From contig JAFEDR010000010.1 in assembly GCA_018241525.1 (NCBI GenBank), positions 248,001 through 312,000 on the forward strand: 64,000 nucleotides of DNA. Direction: 5' to 3'. Made by a program: the position numbers and the translations under genes. This stretch comes from Pseudomonadota bacterium. Lineage in GTDB: Bacteria; Pseudomonadota; Gammaproteobacteria; Steroidobacterales; Steroidobacteraceae. Positions 49,431-59,007 of this stretch are shown piece by piece (the first letter of the stretch is position 1; each line of letters starts with the position of its first letter). Below the pieces are notes generated by a model. That model had not been told where the DNA came from. It worked only from the letters and a program-made list of their open reading frames with translations, and did not search any database.

Positions 49431-50177
49431 TCAATGGCGCTCCGCGTCCATCAGCTTCAGCCGATCGCGGGCCGGGCCCGCGGCCGCGGCGTCCGCATAC
49501 CGCTGCAGGATCCGCCCGAGCGCCTCGCGCGCCTCGCGGTAGCGCTTGAGCTCATAGTGCGCGTAGCCGATCTTGAGCAGCGCGTCCGGTACCTTGCGCG
49601 AGTCGGGGTACTCGCGCACGACGCGCTCGAACGCGCCGATCGCATCGCCGTAGCGCTTCTCGACGTAGTAGGTCTCGCCGAGCCAGTAGATCGCGTTGTC
49701 CTTGAGCGCGCTCTGCGGGTAGGTCGCCGCGAAGTCCTTGAGGGTGCGCTCCGCGCCGTCGTAGTCCTTGGCCTTCAGCCGGTCGAGCGCCGCCTGGTAG
49801 GCGTCGCGGTCGCCGACCGGCGCGGCCGCGACGGGCGGCGCACCGGGTGCGGCCGCCACCGGCGCCGCGGCCGCATGCGACTCGAGTGCGCCGAGGCGCC
49901 GGTCGACGTCGGCATACAGGTCGCGCTGCTGGTCCTTGGCGCTCTTTGCCTCGTGCTGCGCCTCCTCGAGCTCGCCCCGCAGGCGCCGCACCTCGGCCTG
50001 CAGCGCCTCGACCTGCCGCTGCAGGTCGAGCAGCGCCGTGTTCTGGCGCTCGATCCGGTCGACGCGGCTCTCGACCGCGGTCGCCTTGACGTAGGCCGGC
50101 TCCTCCTCCGGCTTCGTCAGCGAGCAGCCGGCGGCGAGGAACGCGAACGCGGCGGTGGCGGCCAGGCGGCGCGGCAT
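49431..50177 (-). CDS. cpoB: Cell division coordinator CpoB (YbgF), lipoprotein-like
   Basis: Links the Tol-Pal system with peptidoglycan synthesis during constriction. The 248-residue protein has an N-terminal trimerising coiled coil (RIERQNTALLDLQRQVEALQ and following, about residues 45-85), an Ala/Pro linker, then TPR repeats (YQAALDRLKAKDYDGAERTL; YWLGETYYVEKRYGDAIGAF; DALLKIGYAHYELKRYREA). The signal ends in FLAAGC, a lipobox, whereas E. coli CpoB is soluble and periplasmic. The ATG at 50177 is five bases from the pal stop. Confidence 0.94.
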   Translation of the reverse strand: MPRRLAATAAFAFLAAGCSLTKPEEEPAYVKATAVESRVDRIERQNTALLDLQRQVEALQAEVRRLRGELEEAQHEAKSAKDQQRDLYADVDRRLGALESHAAAAPVAAAPGAPPVAAAPVGDRDAYQAALDRLKAKDYDGAERTLKDFAATYPQSALKDNAIYWLGETYYVEKRYGDAIGAFERVVREYPDSRKVPDALLKIGYAHYELKRYREAREALGRILQRYADAAAAGPARDRLKLMDAERH

Positions 50178-50182
50178 CGGCC

Positions 50183-50728
50183 TCAGCGCCCGCCGCCGTA
50201 GCTGATCTCGACCCGGCGGTTCTGGGCCCAGGCCGCCTCGTCGTGGCCCTCGGCCACCGGACGCTCCTCGCCATAGCTGACGGTGGTCAGCTGCGACTCG
50301 GTGGCGCCCTGCAGCAGCAACGCCCGCTTGACGGCCTGTGCACGGCGCTCGCCGAGCGCGACGTTGTATTCGGCCGAGCCGCGCTCGTCGGTGTGGCCCT
50401 CGAGGCGCGCCTTCAGGTTGCGATCGGCCGCGAGGCGCTTGCCGTGCGCCGCGACCAGCGCGACCTGGTCGGCGCGGATCTCGGAGCTGTCGTAGTCGAA
50501 GTAGATCGTCGACTTGGCGAGCAGCTGCGCATCGGCGCCCTGCGTGCCCGCGCCGGGCAGCGCGCGGGCCTGGCCGGCATCGCCCGACTGGGCACCCGCG
50601 GTGGTGCCGCCGGCGGCGGCGACGGTGTCGCTCGAGGCGCCCGCGGCGGGCGTGGTCGGCGTGTTGTGGCACGCGCCGAGGCCGAGGGACAGGGTCAGGA
50701 CGAGTCCGAGACTAAAGATGCGGTTCAT
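50183..50728 (-). CDS. pal: Peptidoglycan-associated lipoprotein Pal
   Basis: An outer-membrane lipoprotein that binds peptidoglycan and TolB, holding the envelope together. The 181-residue protein has a lipoprotein signal (GLGAC), a disordered Ala/Gly/Thr linker of about 50 residues, then an OmpA-like domain (IYFDYDSSEIRADQ; LEGHTDERGSAEYNVALGERRA with the diaminopimelate-binding residues; NRRVEISYGG). The start is ATG at 50728, with GGAG upstream. The 93-base gap to tolB contains an AT-rich patch, so pal may have its own promoter. Confidence 0.97.
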   Translation of the reverse strand: MNRIFSLGLVLTLSLGLGACHNTPTTPAAGASSDTVAAAGGTTAGAQSGDAGQARALPGAGTQGADAQLLAKSTIYFDYDSSEIRADQVALVAAHGKRLAADRNLKARLEGHTDERGSAEYNVALGERRAQAVKRALLLQGATESQLTTVSYGEERPVAEGHDEAAWAQNRRVEISYGGGR

Positions 50729-50821
50729 TCGCCAACTCCATGAAAAAACTTGCTATTGAAACCCGGGTTCCCGCCCCCCAACCGAGCGCATTCTGCCACA
50801 GGGCCTGCCCCGCCGGGCCGT

Positions 50822-52126
50822 TCACGGCGCGGTCCGCGGCGACCAGGCCGGCTCGCGCACGTCGCCGTTCGGCGAACTGATGCGGCTCGTGACGCTGCCG
50901 TCGATGGCGACGGTTGCGAGCACGCCGCGCCCGCCCTCGCGGGCCGCGAAGATCAGCGTCTGGCCGTTGGGCGCGAACGAGGGACCCTCATCGAGCCGCC
51001 CGCCCGAGAGCACGCGCGAGCGGCCCGAGGCGAGGTCGACCGCGCCGATCCGGTAGCTGCCCTGATCGAGCGTCACCACCGCGAGCTGCGTGCCGTCCGG
51101 CGAGACGCGCGGCCGGGCGTTGTAGGCGCCCTCGAAGGTGATGCGCTTCGGCCGCTCGCCGCTCGCGAGCGCGATCCGGTAGACCTGCGGCCGGCCGGCG
51201 CGGTCCGAGGTGAAGAACAGGCTGCGGCCATCGGGCGCCCAGCACGGCTCGGTGTCGATCGCCGGGTCGTCGGTGACGCGCAGCAGGCCGTGGCTCGCGA
51301 GGTCCAGCACGAACACGTCGACGTTGCCGTCCGACTGCGACAGCGCGAGCGCGAGGCGCCGTCCGTCGGGCGACCAGGCCGGCGCGCCGTTGACCCCGGC
51401 ACGCCCCGAGACGCGCTCGCGCGCGCCGCTGACGAGCGACTGCACGTAGATCGACGAGGCGCGGCCCTCGAAGGACACGTACGCGAGGCGGGTGCCGTCC
51501 GGCGACCAGGCGGGCGACATCAGCGGCTCCGGCGAGTCGACGATCGTGCGCGCGTTCTCGCCGTCGGCGTCGGCGACCACGAGCCGCCAGTGGCGCGCCG
51601 GCCCGCTGCCTTCCTGCGAGACGTAGGCGATGCGGGTCGCGAACGCGCCCGGCACGCCGAGGATCTTCTCGTAGATCATGTCGGCGGCGCGGTGCGCCGC
51701 GAGGCGCAGCGCGCCGCTGCCGGCCGGCACACTGTAGCCGAGCAGCCGCTCGCCGCTGATCGCGTTGTAGAGCTCGAACTCGACCGCGCTGCGCTCGCCC
51801 TCGGGCAGCACCCGGCCGATCACGACGTAGTCGGTCTTGACGAGGCGCCACTGCGCGAAGTCGAGGTCACCCGCGCGCGAGGGTTTCTGCAGCATCGAGC
51901 CGCGCGGTAGCGCCTGGAAGCGGCCGCTGCGCTCGAGGTCGCCGCCGATCACCTCGGCGACGTCGACCGGCAGCGGTCCGGCGCCGCCGAACGGCACGAC
52001 CGCGACCGGGATCGGGCTCGTGACGCCGCGCGTGATCTGCACGGTGAGCTGTGCCTGCGCCGGCCAACCGGCGAGCGTCGCGGCGAAGAGCACGAGGAGG
52101 ACCAGAGGGCGGCGAAGGTCAGGCAT
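50822..52126 (-). CDS. tolB: Tol-Pal system protein TolB
   Basis: A periplasmic beta-propeller that connects Pal with TolA. The 434-residue protein has a signal peptide (RRPLVLLVLFAATLAGWPAQA), an N-terminal domain (ITRGVTSPIPVAVVPF; GDLERSGRF) and C-terminal propeller blades with repeated WSPDG motifs (SPAWSPDGTRLAYVSFE; PAWSPDGRRLALAL; CWAPDGRSLFFTSDR). The ATG at 52126 overlaps the tolA stop by eight bases. Confidence 0.97.
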   Translation of the reverse strand: MPDLRRPLVLLVLFAATLAGWPAQAQLTVQITRGVTSPIPVAVVPFGGAGPLPVDVAEVIGGDLERSGRFQALPRGSMLQKPSRAGDLDFAQWRLVKTDYVVIGRVLPEGERSAVEFELYNAISGERLLGYSVPAGSGALRLAAHRAADMIYEKILGVPGAFATRIAYVSQEGSGPARHWRLVVADADGENARTIVDSPEPLMSPAWSPDGTRLAYVSFEGRASSIYVQSLVSGARERVSGRAGVNGAPAWSPDGRRLALALSQSDGNVDVFVLDLASHGLLRVTDDPAIDTEPCWAPDGRSLFFTSDRAGRPQVYRIALASGERPKRITFEGAYNARPRVSPDGTQLAVVTLDQGSYRIGAVDLASGRSRVLSGGRLDEGPSFAPNGQTLIFAAREGGRGVLATVAIDGSVTSRISSPNGDVREPAWSPRTAP

Positions 52127-52976
52127 CGGGGGCGAACACCAGGGTGAGTTTGCGTTCGAAGAGGCTCGGGTCGGGCGGCGTCGGCAAGGGCGAGGCCCGA
52201 AGCACGGCGGTCGTGATCGACTGCTGCACGGCCGCATCGCCGTTGCAGTCGCCGAGCTTGACGTCGGTCACCGTGCCGCCGGGCACCTGCGTGACGTTGA
52301 CGATGCAGCGCAGCCCGGGCTTGGCGGTCGGCGGGCGGATCCAGGCGCGCTCGATGCGGGCGCGGATCTCGGCCTGGTAGCGTGCCTGCAGCCCGGCGTT
52401 GACGGCGCCGGTGCGCTGCTCCTCGGCGGCGAGCTCGCGCGCGAGGTCCGACTCGCGCGCCGCCCGCTGCTTGGCCTCGGCTTCCTGGCGACGCTGCTCG
52501 GCGAGCGCGTCCGCCCGCCGCTTCTGCTCGGCGACCGCCTGGCGGCGCTTCTCGGCCTCCGCCTGCTGGCGCGCGAGCGCCTCGCGCTTGTCGCGCTCCT
52601 GGCGCGCGTGCAGCTCGGCCTCGCGCACCTGCGCCTCGTGCGCCTCGCGGGCCTCGGTCGCGCGCCGCTCCGCGGCCGCGGCGGCCTCGGCGCGCGCGCG
52701 CTCGATCGCGGGATCCGGCGGCGGCGGCTTCGCGGCCTCGACCGGTGCCGGTGCCGGTGTGGGCGTCGGCACGGGTACCGGCGCCGCCACCGGCGCGGGC
52801 GCGGCCGGTGCCGGGCGCGCCGGGGCCGCGGCGAGGTAGGCGTCGATCGTCGCCGGCATCGTGAGCTTGGGGGCCACCGAGTACCACGCGGCCGCGAGCA
52901 CCGCGGCGGCCACGAGCGCGTGCAGCAGCGTCGAGCCCACCAGCGAGAACGCGTGCTCGCGCAGGAACGGGTTCAT
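52119..52976 (-). CDS. tolA: Cell envelope integrity protein TolA
   Basis: An inner-membrane protein that spans the periplasm and transmits proton-motive energy to TolB-Pal. The 285-residue protein has one N-terminal membrane helix (LVGSTLLHALVAAAVLAAAWY), a Pro/Ala segment, a long charged Ala/Glu/Arg/Lys helix (about residues 85-185) and a C-terminal TolA domain with two cysteines (RCIVNVTQ, GDCNGD). It is shorter than E. coli TolA (421), mainly in the helical spacer. The ATG at 52976 follows the tolR stop by seven bases. Confidence 0.95.
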   Translation of the reverse strand: MNPFLREHAFSLVGSTLLHALVAAAVLAAAWYSVAPKLTMPATIDAYLAAAPARPAPAAPAPVAAPVPVPTPTPAPAPVEAAKPPPPDPAIERARAEAAAAAERRATEAREAHEAQVREAELHARQERDKREALARQQAEAEKRRQAVAEQKRRADALAEQRRQEAEAKQRAARESDLARELAAEEQRTGAVNAGLQARYQAEIRARIERAWIRPPTAKPGLRCIVNVTQVPGGTVTDVKLGDCNGDAAVQQSITTAVLRASPLPTPPDPSLFERKLTLVFAPDA

Positions 52977-52983
52977 CGGCGGC

Positions 52984-53430
<447 letters not shown>

Positions 53431-53434
53431 GGCC

Positions 53435-54139
53435 TCAGGCCCCGCGCGCCGCGGTCGCGTGACGCTGCAGGATGGTCGAGAACTCCTCGATGAAGGTGTC
53501 GAAGCGCAGCTCGAGACGACTGACCTGGTCGGAGAAGCGGTTGAAGGCGACCACCGCCGGGATGGCGGCAAAGAGGCCGATCGCGGTCGCGATCAGCGCC
53601 TCGGAGATGCCGGGCGCGACCATCTGCAGCGTCGCCTGCTGCACGTTCGCGAGCCCGCGGAAGGCGTGCATGATGCCCCACACCGTGCCGAACAGGCCGA
53701 CGTACGGGCTGATCGAGCCGATCGTCGCCAGCATCTCGAGGTTGCTCTCGAGCCGGTCGGTCTCGCGCAGCTGCGCGACCTTCATGGCGCGGCGCGCGCC
53801 CTCCATCAGCTGGCCGGGCTCGATACCGTTCTGCTTGCGCAGCCGCGTGTACTCGCGGAAGCCGAACTCGAAGATGCTCTCCATCCCCGAGGTCGGGTCC
53901 TTGCGGTCCTCGATGCCGCGATAGAGCGCGCCGAGGTCGCCGCCCGACCAGAACGAGGTCTCGAAGGCCTCGGCGGCGCTGCGCGTGCGCCGCAGCGAGC
54001 GGCGCTTGCGCAGGATGATCGCCCACGACACGACCGACGCGCACATCAGCAGCGCCATCACGAGCTGCACCACCGGGCTCGCGTCGAGCACGAGCTTGAG
54101 AAAAGACTGGTCGGCGACGAGCGAGCTGAGTGGGTTCAT
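53435..54139 (-). CDS. tolQ: Proton-channel protein TolQ
   Basis: Partner of TolR in the inner-membrane motor. The 234-residue protein has a membrane helix near residues 20-40 (VVQLVMALLMCASVVSWAIIL), a cytoplasmic loop, and two late helices (MLATIGSISPYVGLFGTVWGIM; ALIATAIGLFAAIPAVVAF) with the conserved ISPYVGLFGTV and AIGL-A-IPAV motifs. The ATG at 54139 overlaps the ybgC stop (ATGA). Confidence 0.96.
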   Translation of the reverse strand: MNPLSSLVADQSFLKLVLDASPVVQLVMALLMCASVVSWAIILRKRRSLRRTRSAAEAFETSFWSGGDLGALYRGIEDRKDPTSGMESIFEFGFREYTRLRKQNGIEPGQLMEGARRAMKVAQLRETDRLESNLEMLATIGSISPYVGLFGTVWGIMHAFRGLANVQQATLQMVAPGISEALIATAIGLFAAIPAVVAFNRFSDQVSRLELRFDTFIEEFSTILQRHATAARGA

Positions 54140-54534
54140 GCGAGGCGCTGGGTGAGGTGCAAAGGCAGGCGGCGCGGCTTCAGCGTGCCGGCGTCGAGCG
54201 CCGCGGCGCGCACCCGCGCGGCCACGATCAGCTCGGCACCGCGCACGATGCGCTGCGCGAAATCGAACGACGCGCCGCGCGCCTCGCCGAGGGCGGTCAC
54301 GACCACCAGCTCGTCGTCGAAGCGCGCGGCGCGGCGCCACTCGATCTGCATATCGACCACGGCGAACTGGAGTCGTTCCCGCTCGCGCAGCGCGAACTGG
54401 TCGACGCCGCGGGACCGCAGCCACTCGCTGCGGCCGCGCTCGAGGAAGCGAAGGTAGGAGGCGTGATAAACGATGCCGCCGGCATCGGTGTCCTCCCAGT
54501 AGACGCGCACCGGCCACTCGAAGTCTACGGCCAC
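54136..54534 (-). CDS. ybgC: Acyl-CoA thioesterase YbgC
   Basis: A hotdog-fold thioesterase of the tol-pal operon. The 132-residue protein has WPVRVYWEDTDAGGIVYHASYLRFLERGR, the YbgC active-site motif with the catalytic Asp in YWEDTDAGG. GTG at 54534 is chosen since homology begins at VDFEWPVRV. Its stop overlaps tolQ, and ruvB ends only two bases upstream, so ruv and tol genes probably share transcripts. Confidence 0.95.
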   Translation of the reverse strand: MAVDFEWPVRVYWEDTDAGGIVYHASYLRFLERGRSEWLRSRGVDQFALRERERLQFAVVDMQIEWRRAARFDDELVVVTALGEARGASFDFAQRIVRGAELIVAARVRAAALDAGTLKPRRLPLHLTQRLA

Positions 54535-54535
54535 T

Positions 54536-55579
54536 CTATGAATCCTCCCTGAACAGCTCGCCGCTGCCGGGCAGCGCGGCCGGTGGCGTGAGCCCGAAGT
54601 GGCGGTAGGCGGCCGGAGTCGCGATGCGCCCGCGCGCGGTGCGCGCAAGGTAGCCCTGCTGGATCAGGAACGGCTCGATCACGTCCTCGATCGTGCCGCG
54701 CTCCTCGCCGATCGCGGCCGCGAGGCTGTCGACGCCGACCGGGCCGCCCGCGAACTTCTCGATGATCGTCGTCAGCAGCCGCCGGTCGAGCACGTCGAAG
54801 CCGAGCCGGTCGACGTCCAGCAGGTCGAGCGCCGCGGAGGCGACCGGCTCGGAGATGCGCCCGTCGGCGCGCACCTCGGCGTAGTCGCGCACCCGTCGCA
54901 GCAGCCGGTTCGCGATCCGGGGCGTGCCGCGCGAGCGCTCGGCGATGCGCCGCGCGCCGTCGGTCTCGACCGCGAGGCCGAGGATCTGGCCGGAGCGCGC
55001 GACGATCCGCGTCAGGTCGTCGACCGAGTAGAACTCGAGCCGCTGCACGATGCCGAAGCGGTCGCGCAGCGGCGAGGTCAGCAGGCCCGCGCGGGTCGTC
55101 GCACCGACCAGCGTGAACGGCGGCAGGTCGATCTTGATCGAGCGCGCTGCCGGCCCCTCGCCGATCATGATGTCGAGCTGGAAGTCCTCGAGCGCCGGGT
55201 AGAGGATCTCCTCGACCACGGGCGAGAGCCGGTGGATCTCGTCGACGAACAGCACGTCGCGCGGCTGCAGGTTGGTCAGCAGCGCCGCGAGGTCCCCCGG
55301 GCGCTCGAGCACCGGCCCGGAGGTCTGCTTGAGGCCGACCTCGAGCTCGTGCGCGACGATGTGGGCGAGCGTGGTCTTGCCGAGACCCGGCGGGCCGAAG
55401 ATCAGCAGGTGGTCGAGCGCCTCGCCGCGCCGGCGCGCGGCCTCGATGAACACCGCCATCTGCTCCTTGACCGCCGGCTGGCCGACGTAGTCGGCCAGCC
55501 GCTTCGGTCGCACCGCCCGGTCGAGCGTCTCGTCCTCGGGCCGGCCGCGGCCCGTGACCACGCGATCGGGTTCGATCAT
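54536..55579 (-). CDS. ruvB: Holliday junction branch migration ATPase RuvB
   Basis: The hexameric motor that drives branch migration with RuvA. The 347-residue protein has [12 protein letters not shown], Walker [14 protein letters not shown] near residue 65, the DEIHRLSP Walker [19 protein letters not shown] (sensor 1 and arginine finger region) and a C-terminal winged helix ([12 protein letters not shown]). It begins at ATG 55579 and follows ruvA by 16 bases. Confidence 0.98.
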   Translation of the reverse strand: MIEPDRVVTGRGRPEDETLDRAVRPKRLADYVGQPAVKEQMAVFIEAARRRGEALDHLLIFGPPGLGKTTLAHIVAHELEVGLKQTSGPVLERPGDLAALLTNLQPRDVLFVDEIHRLSPVVEEILYPALEDFQLDIMIGEGPAARSIKIDLPPFTLVGATTRAGLLTSPLRDRFGIVQRLEFYSVDDLTRIVARSGQILGLAVETDGARRIAERSRGTPRIANRLLRRVRDYAEVRADGRISEPVASAALDLLDVDRLGFDVLDRRLLTTIIEKFAGGPVGVDSLAAAIGEERGTIEDVIEPFLIQQGYLARTARGRIATPAAYRHFGLTPPAALPGSGELFREDS

Positions 55580-55595
55580 CGCCGCGCCCTCCCCC

Positions 55596-56192
55596 TCAAC
55601 CGGCCGCGGCGCGTAGCGCGCGACGGATGAGTTCCTCGACCGGCAGCTGCTCGTCGGCCGCGCCCTTGAGGAGCCGCAGCACCTCGGCCGGCTTGTAGCC
55701 GAGCGCCACCAGCGCGCTGAACGCCTCGGCCTGCGCGCTGCCGCCGCGCGTCCCGGCCGGCAGCGTCGCCGGCGCCGCCGCCCCGGCGAGCTCCTTGACG
55801 CGGTCGCGCATGTCGATCAGCACCCGCTCGGCCGTCTTGCGCCCGACGCCCGGCACCCGCACCAGCGGCTCCGGGTCCTGCGCCTCGACCGCGAGCATGA
55901 AGTCGTCGATCGCGATCCCGGAGAGGATGCCGAGCGCGATTTTGGGGCCGACGCCGGAGACCCGCAGCAGGCTGCGGAACAGCCGCCGTTCCTCCTCGCT
56001 GCCGAACGCGTACAGCACATGCGCGTCCTCGCGCACCACGAGGTGGGTGCGCAGCACGACCTCGGCGCCGGTCTCGGGCAGGCCGTAGAACGTCGACATC
56101 GGCGCCTCGCACTCGTAGCCGACGCCGTTGACGTCGATGACGAGGCCCGGCGGGTGCTTGGCGGCGAGCCGGCCGCGCAGCCAGCCGATCAC
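55596..56192 (-). CDS. ruvA: Holliday junction DNA-binding protein RuvA
   Basis: Tetramers bind four-way junctions and load RuvB. The 198-residue protein has an OB fold start ([28 protein letters not shown]), helix-hairpin-helix motifs ([37 protein letters not shown]) and a C-terminal domain ([16 protein letters not shown]) that contacts RuvB. The GTG at 56192 overlaps the ruvC stop (GTGA). Confidence 0.97.
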   Translation of the reverse strand: MIGWLRGRLAAKHPPGLVIDVNGVGYECEAPMSTFYGLPETGAEVVLRTHLVVREDAHVLYAFGSEEERRLFRSLLRVSGVGPKIALGILSGIAIDDFMLAVEAQDPEPLVRVPGVGRKTAERVLIDMRDRVKELAGAAAPATLPAGTRGGSAQAEAFSALVALGYKPAEVLRLLKGAADEQLPVEELIRRALRAAAG

Positions 56193-56698
56193 GCGGCACC
56201 GCCGGCCGCGGCGAGCGCGAGCCGCAGCCCGCGACCGTGCGCGTGGCAGAGCGCGATCGCCAGCGCGTCGGCGGCATCGCTGCCGAGCCGGCCGTCGAGG
56301 CCGAGCAGCACGCCCACCATGCGCTGCACCTGCGCCTTTTCGGCGGCGCCGGTGCCGACCACGCCGAGCTTCACCGCGCGCGGCGAGTACTCGTGGATCG
56401 GCGCGTGGCTCGCGAAGGTCGCCGACAGGGCCGCGCCGCGCGCCTGGCCGAGCTTGAGCGCGCTGTCGGGGTTGCGGTTCACGAACACGCGCTCGATGGC
56501 GATCTCGGCCGGCGCGTACTCGGCGACGAGCGCGGCGACGCCCTGGTAGATCTGCTGCAGCCGGGCCGCGAAGTCGCTGCCGGTCGCGCGGATCGCGCCG
56601 CTCGCGACGTAACGGCAGCCACCCGGCCCGAGCACGACCACGCCGTAGCCGGTGGCACGCGAACCCGGGTCCAGGCCGAGGATCGTCAGCGACGCCAC
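56189..56698 (-). CDS. ruvC: Holliday junction resolvase RuvC
   Basis: The endonuclease that resolves Holliday junctions. The 169-residue protein has the catalytic acids in LGLDPGSRATGYG, IERVFVNRNPDSALKLGQARG, and DAADALAIALCHAHG. The GTG at 56698 fits the family N-terminus (VASLTILGLDPG). It is the first gene of the leftward ruvC-ruvA-ruvB-ybgC-tolQRAB-pal-cpoB-queEC series and diverges from relA over 115 bases. Confidence 0.96.
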   Translation of the reverse strand: MASLTILGLDPGSRATGYGVVVLGPGGCRYVASGAIRATGSDFAARLQQIYQGVAALVAEYAPAEIAIERVFVNRNPDSALKLGQARGAALSATFASHAPIHEYSPRAVKLGVVGTGAAEKAQVQRMVGVLLGLDGRLGSDAADALAIALCHAHGRGLRLALAAAGGAA

Positions 56699-56812
56699 GG
56701 TGCGCGCGCTCGCCGGCGCCGCGGCAGCCGCGGGCGCCCGGCCGGGCCTATAGGCGCGCCAGGCGGAGGAACGGGGCATCGGACGCTGACGGGGCGCGGG
56801 AGTACACGCGGG

Positions 56813-56818
56813 TATGAT
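56813..56818 (+). promoter_or_regulatory. TATGAT hexamer overlapping the first relA ATG
   Basis: TATGAT matches the -10 consensus at 5 of 6 positions and overlaps the ATG at 56814. If it is the real -10, translation must start downstream, for example at GTG 56865, just after a GGCGG-CAATT-CCGCC inverted repeat. No good -35 was found, so this is a weak call. Confidence 0.3.
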
Positions 56819-59006
56819 AGCGGCAACGACGCCCGAGAACACGCTCGCGGGCGGCAATTCCGCCGTGGAAACAACCACTTTCGAGAACGACCCGGCCGCG
56901 CTCGCCGCGGCCCGCGGCGCGAGCGCGGAGCTCGCCGAACTCGTCGCTACCTCGCCGCCCGCCGCGCTCGAGCGCGCGACCGAGGTCGCGCGGCTGGTCG
57001 CGCACTTCGACCCCGATCCGGTCGCGGTCACGGGCACCCTGCTGCAGTCGCTGCTCGCCGCCGGGGTGGTCAGCGCCGAGGCTGCGGAGCGCGCCGCGCC
57101 GCCCGCGGCGCTCGCCTTCGCGCGCTCGCTCGGGCGCCTCGGCCGGCTCGACCTTGCCGGCTCGATCGCCGGCGGCGCCGCGGGTGCCGGCCTGCCGGCG
57201 GCGCAGGCCGAGGCGCTGCGCCGCATGCTGCTCGCGATCGTCGCCGACCCGCGACTCGTGCTCGCGCGGCTCGCCGAGCAGCTGTGGCTGCTGCGCGCGG
57301 CCCGTCAGGGCGAGGCCGGCGAACGGCAGCGGCTCGCGCTGCAGACCCGCGAGGTCTACGCGCCGCTCGCCAACCGGCTCGGGCTCGCGGTGCTCAAGTG
57401 GGAACTCGAGGACTACGCGTTCCGCTACCTCGAGCCGGAGGCGTACCGGCAGATCGCGGCCTCGCTGGCGGAGAAGCGCAGCGATCGCGAGCGCTACATC
57501 GAGGAGCTCAAGGCCGCGCTCGAGCGCGAGCTCGGTCGCGCCGGGGTGCACGCCGAGGTGCACGGCCGGCCGAAGCACATCTACAGCATCTGGCGGAAGA
57601 TGCAGAAGAAGGCGCTCGCCTTCGAGCAGGTCTTCGACGTGCGCGCGGTGCGCGTGCTGGTCGACACGGTGGCCGAGTGCTACGCGGCGCTCGGGGTCGT
57701 GCACGGCCTGTGGTCGTACCTGCCCGGGGAGTTCGATGACTACATCGCGACCCCGAAGCCGAACGGCTACCGCTCGATCCACACCGCGGTGGTCGGGCCG
57801 GTCGGCAAGGCGGTCGAGGTGCAGATCCGCACCCGCGAGATGCACGACCGCGCCGAGCTCGGGGTCGCGGCCCACTGGCGCTACAAGGAAGGCGGCGCCC
57901 GCGACGCCTCGCTCGAGCGCAAGGTCGAGCAGCTGCGCCAGCTGCTCGCGCCGCGGGCGGAGCTCGAGGGCGACGCGCTCGACCGGGTGGGCGCGTCGCT
58001 GTTTCGCGAGCACGTCTACGTGTTCAGCCCGAAGGGCGACGTCGTCGAGCTGCCGGAGGGCTCGACGCCGCTCGACTTCGCGTACCACGTCCACACGAGC
58101 CTCGGGCACCGCTGCAAGGGCGCGCGCGTCGACGGGCGGATGGTGCCGCTCGATCACCGGCTGGTGAGCGGGGTCAGCGTCGAGATCATCGCCGGCAAGG
58201 AGCCGCAGCCGAGCCGCGACTGGCTGGTCGAGAGCCTCGGTTACCTCGCCAGCAAGTCGGCCCGCGCCAAGGTGCGCGCCTGGTTCCGGCAGATCGACCA
58301 CGACGAGCACCTGCGGGCCGGGCGCGCGGCGGTCGAGCGCGAGCTCGCCCGGCGCGGCGGCGCGCCGCCGCCGCCGATCAGCGAGCTCGCCGCGGAGCTC
58401 GGCCACGGCAGTGCCGAGGAGCTTTACGTCGCGCTCGGCGCCGGCGACGTCTCCGCCGCGCAGTTCGGCGCGGCGCTCGCACGCCGCGAGCGTGCCGCGG
58501 CACCGCCGGTCTCGCCGCCGACGCAGGCCACGGCCTCGGGTCCGGCGCCGCGCGCCGCGGCCGAGGGTATCCGCGTGATGGGCGTCGGTGACCTGCTGTC
58601 GCAGTACGCGCGCTGCTGCCGGCCGGTGCCGCCGGAGGCGATCGAGGGCTACGTGACGCTCGGTCGCGGGGTCACGATCCATCGTGCGAGCTGCGGCAAC
58701 CTCGCGCGGATGCGACAGAAGCAGCCCGACCGGGTGCTGCCGGTCGCCTGGGGCAGCAATCGCGAGCAGCTTTACCCGGTCGAGTTCCAGGTGCTCGCCT
58801 TCGACCGGCGCGGGCTCGTGCGCGACGTCTCCGGCGTGCTCGCCGACGCCAAGCTCAGCATCGAGCGGATGACGACCGTGACGAATGCCGCCGAGCGCAC
58901 CGCCGACATGACGGTCGGCGTGCGCGTGCACGACCTCAGCGAGCTCGAGACCGTGCTCGGCCGGATCGGCGGCCTCGCCGACGTGATCCGGGTGCAACGA
59001 CGCTAA
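56814..59006 (+). CDS. relA: GTP pyrophosphokinase RelA
   Basis: Makes (p)ppGpp on starved ribosomes. The 730-residue protein has an N-terminal pseudo-hydrolase region without the HD metal motif (GTLLQSLLAAG where bifunctional enzymes have a HDxxED helix), the synthetase domain with the RelA-type EFDDYIATPKPNGYRSIHTAV and EVQIRT-MH, a TGS domain (VYVFSPKGDVVELPEGSTPLDFAYHVHT), a CC-type zinc-finger region (QYARCCRPVPPE) and a C-terminal ACT/RRM domain. Start choice is open: ATG 56814 overlaps a -10-like hexamer, and GTG 56865 is the alternative (713 residues). Confidence 0.95.
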   Translation: MIAATTPENTLAGGNSAVETTTFENDPAALAAARGASAELAELVATSPPAALERATEVARLVAHFDPDPVAVTGTLLQSLLAAGVVSAEAAERAAPPAALAFARSLGRLGRLDLAGSIAGGAAGAGLPAAQAEALRRMLLAIVADPRLVLARLAEQLWLLRAARQGEAGERQRLALQTREVYAPLANRLGLAVLKWELEDYAFRYLEPEAYRQIAASLAEKRSDRERYIEELKAALERELGRAGVHAEVHGRPKHIYSIWRKMQKKALAFEQVFDVRAVRVLVDTVAECYAALGVVHGLWSYLPGEFDDYIATPKPNGYRSIHTAVVGPVGKAVEVQIRTREMHDRAELGVAAHWRYKEGGARDASLERKVEQLRQLLAPRAELEGDALDRVGASLFREHVYVFSPKGDVVELPEGSTPLDFAYHVHTSLGHRCKGARVDGRMVPLDHRLVSGVSVEIIAGKEPQPSRDWLVESLGYLASKSARAKVRAWFRQIDHDEHLRAGRAAVERELARRGGAPPPPISELAAELGHGSAEELYVALGAGDVSAAQFGAALARRERAAAPPVSPPTQATASGPAPRAAAEGIRVMGVGDLLSQYARCCRPVPPEAIEGYVTLGRGVTIHRASCGNLARMRQKQPDRVLPVAWGSNREQLYPVEFQVLAFDRRGLVRDVSGVLADAKLSIERMTTVTNAAERTADMTVGVRVHDLSELETVLGRIGGLADVIRVQRR

Positions 59007-59007
59007 A

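Noticed and set aside
56865..57300. RelA as a bifunctional synthetase-hydrolase (SpoT/Rel)
   Set aside because: The N-terminal region lacks the HDxxED metal motif and the synthetase carries EFDD, the RelA type.
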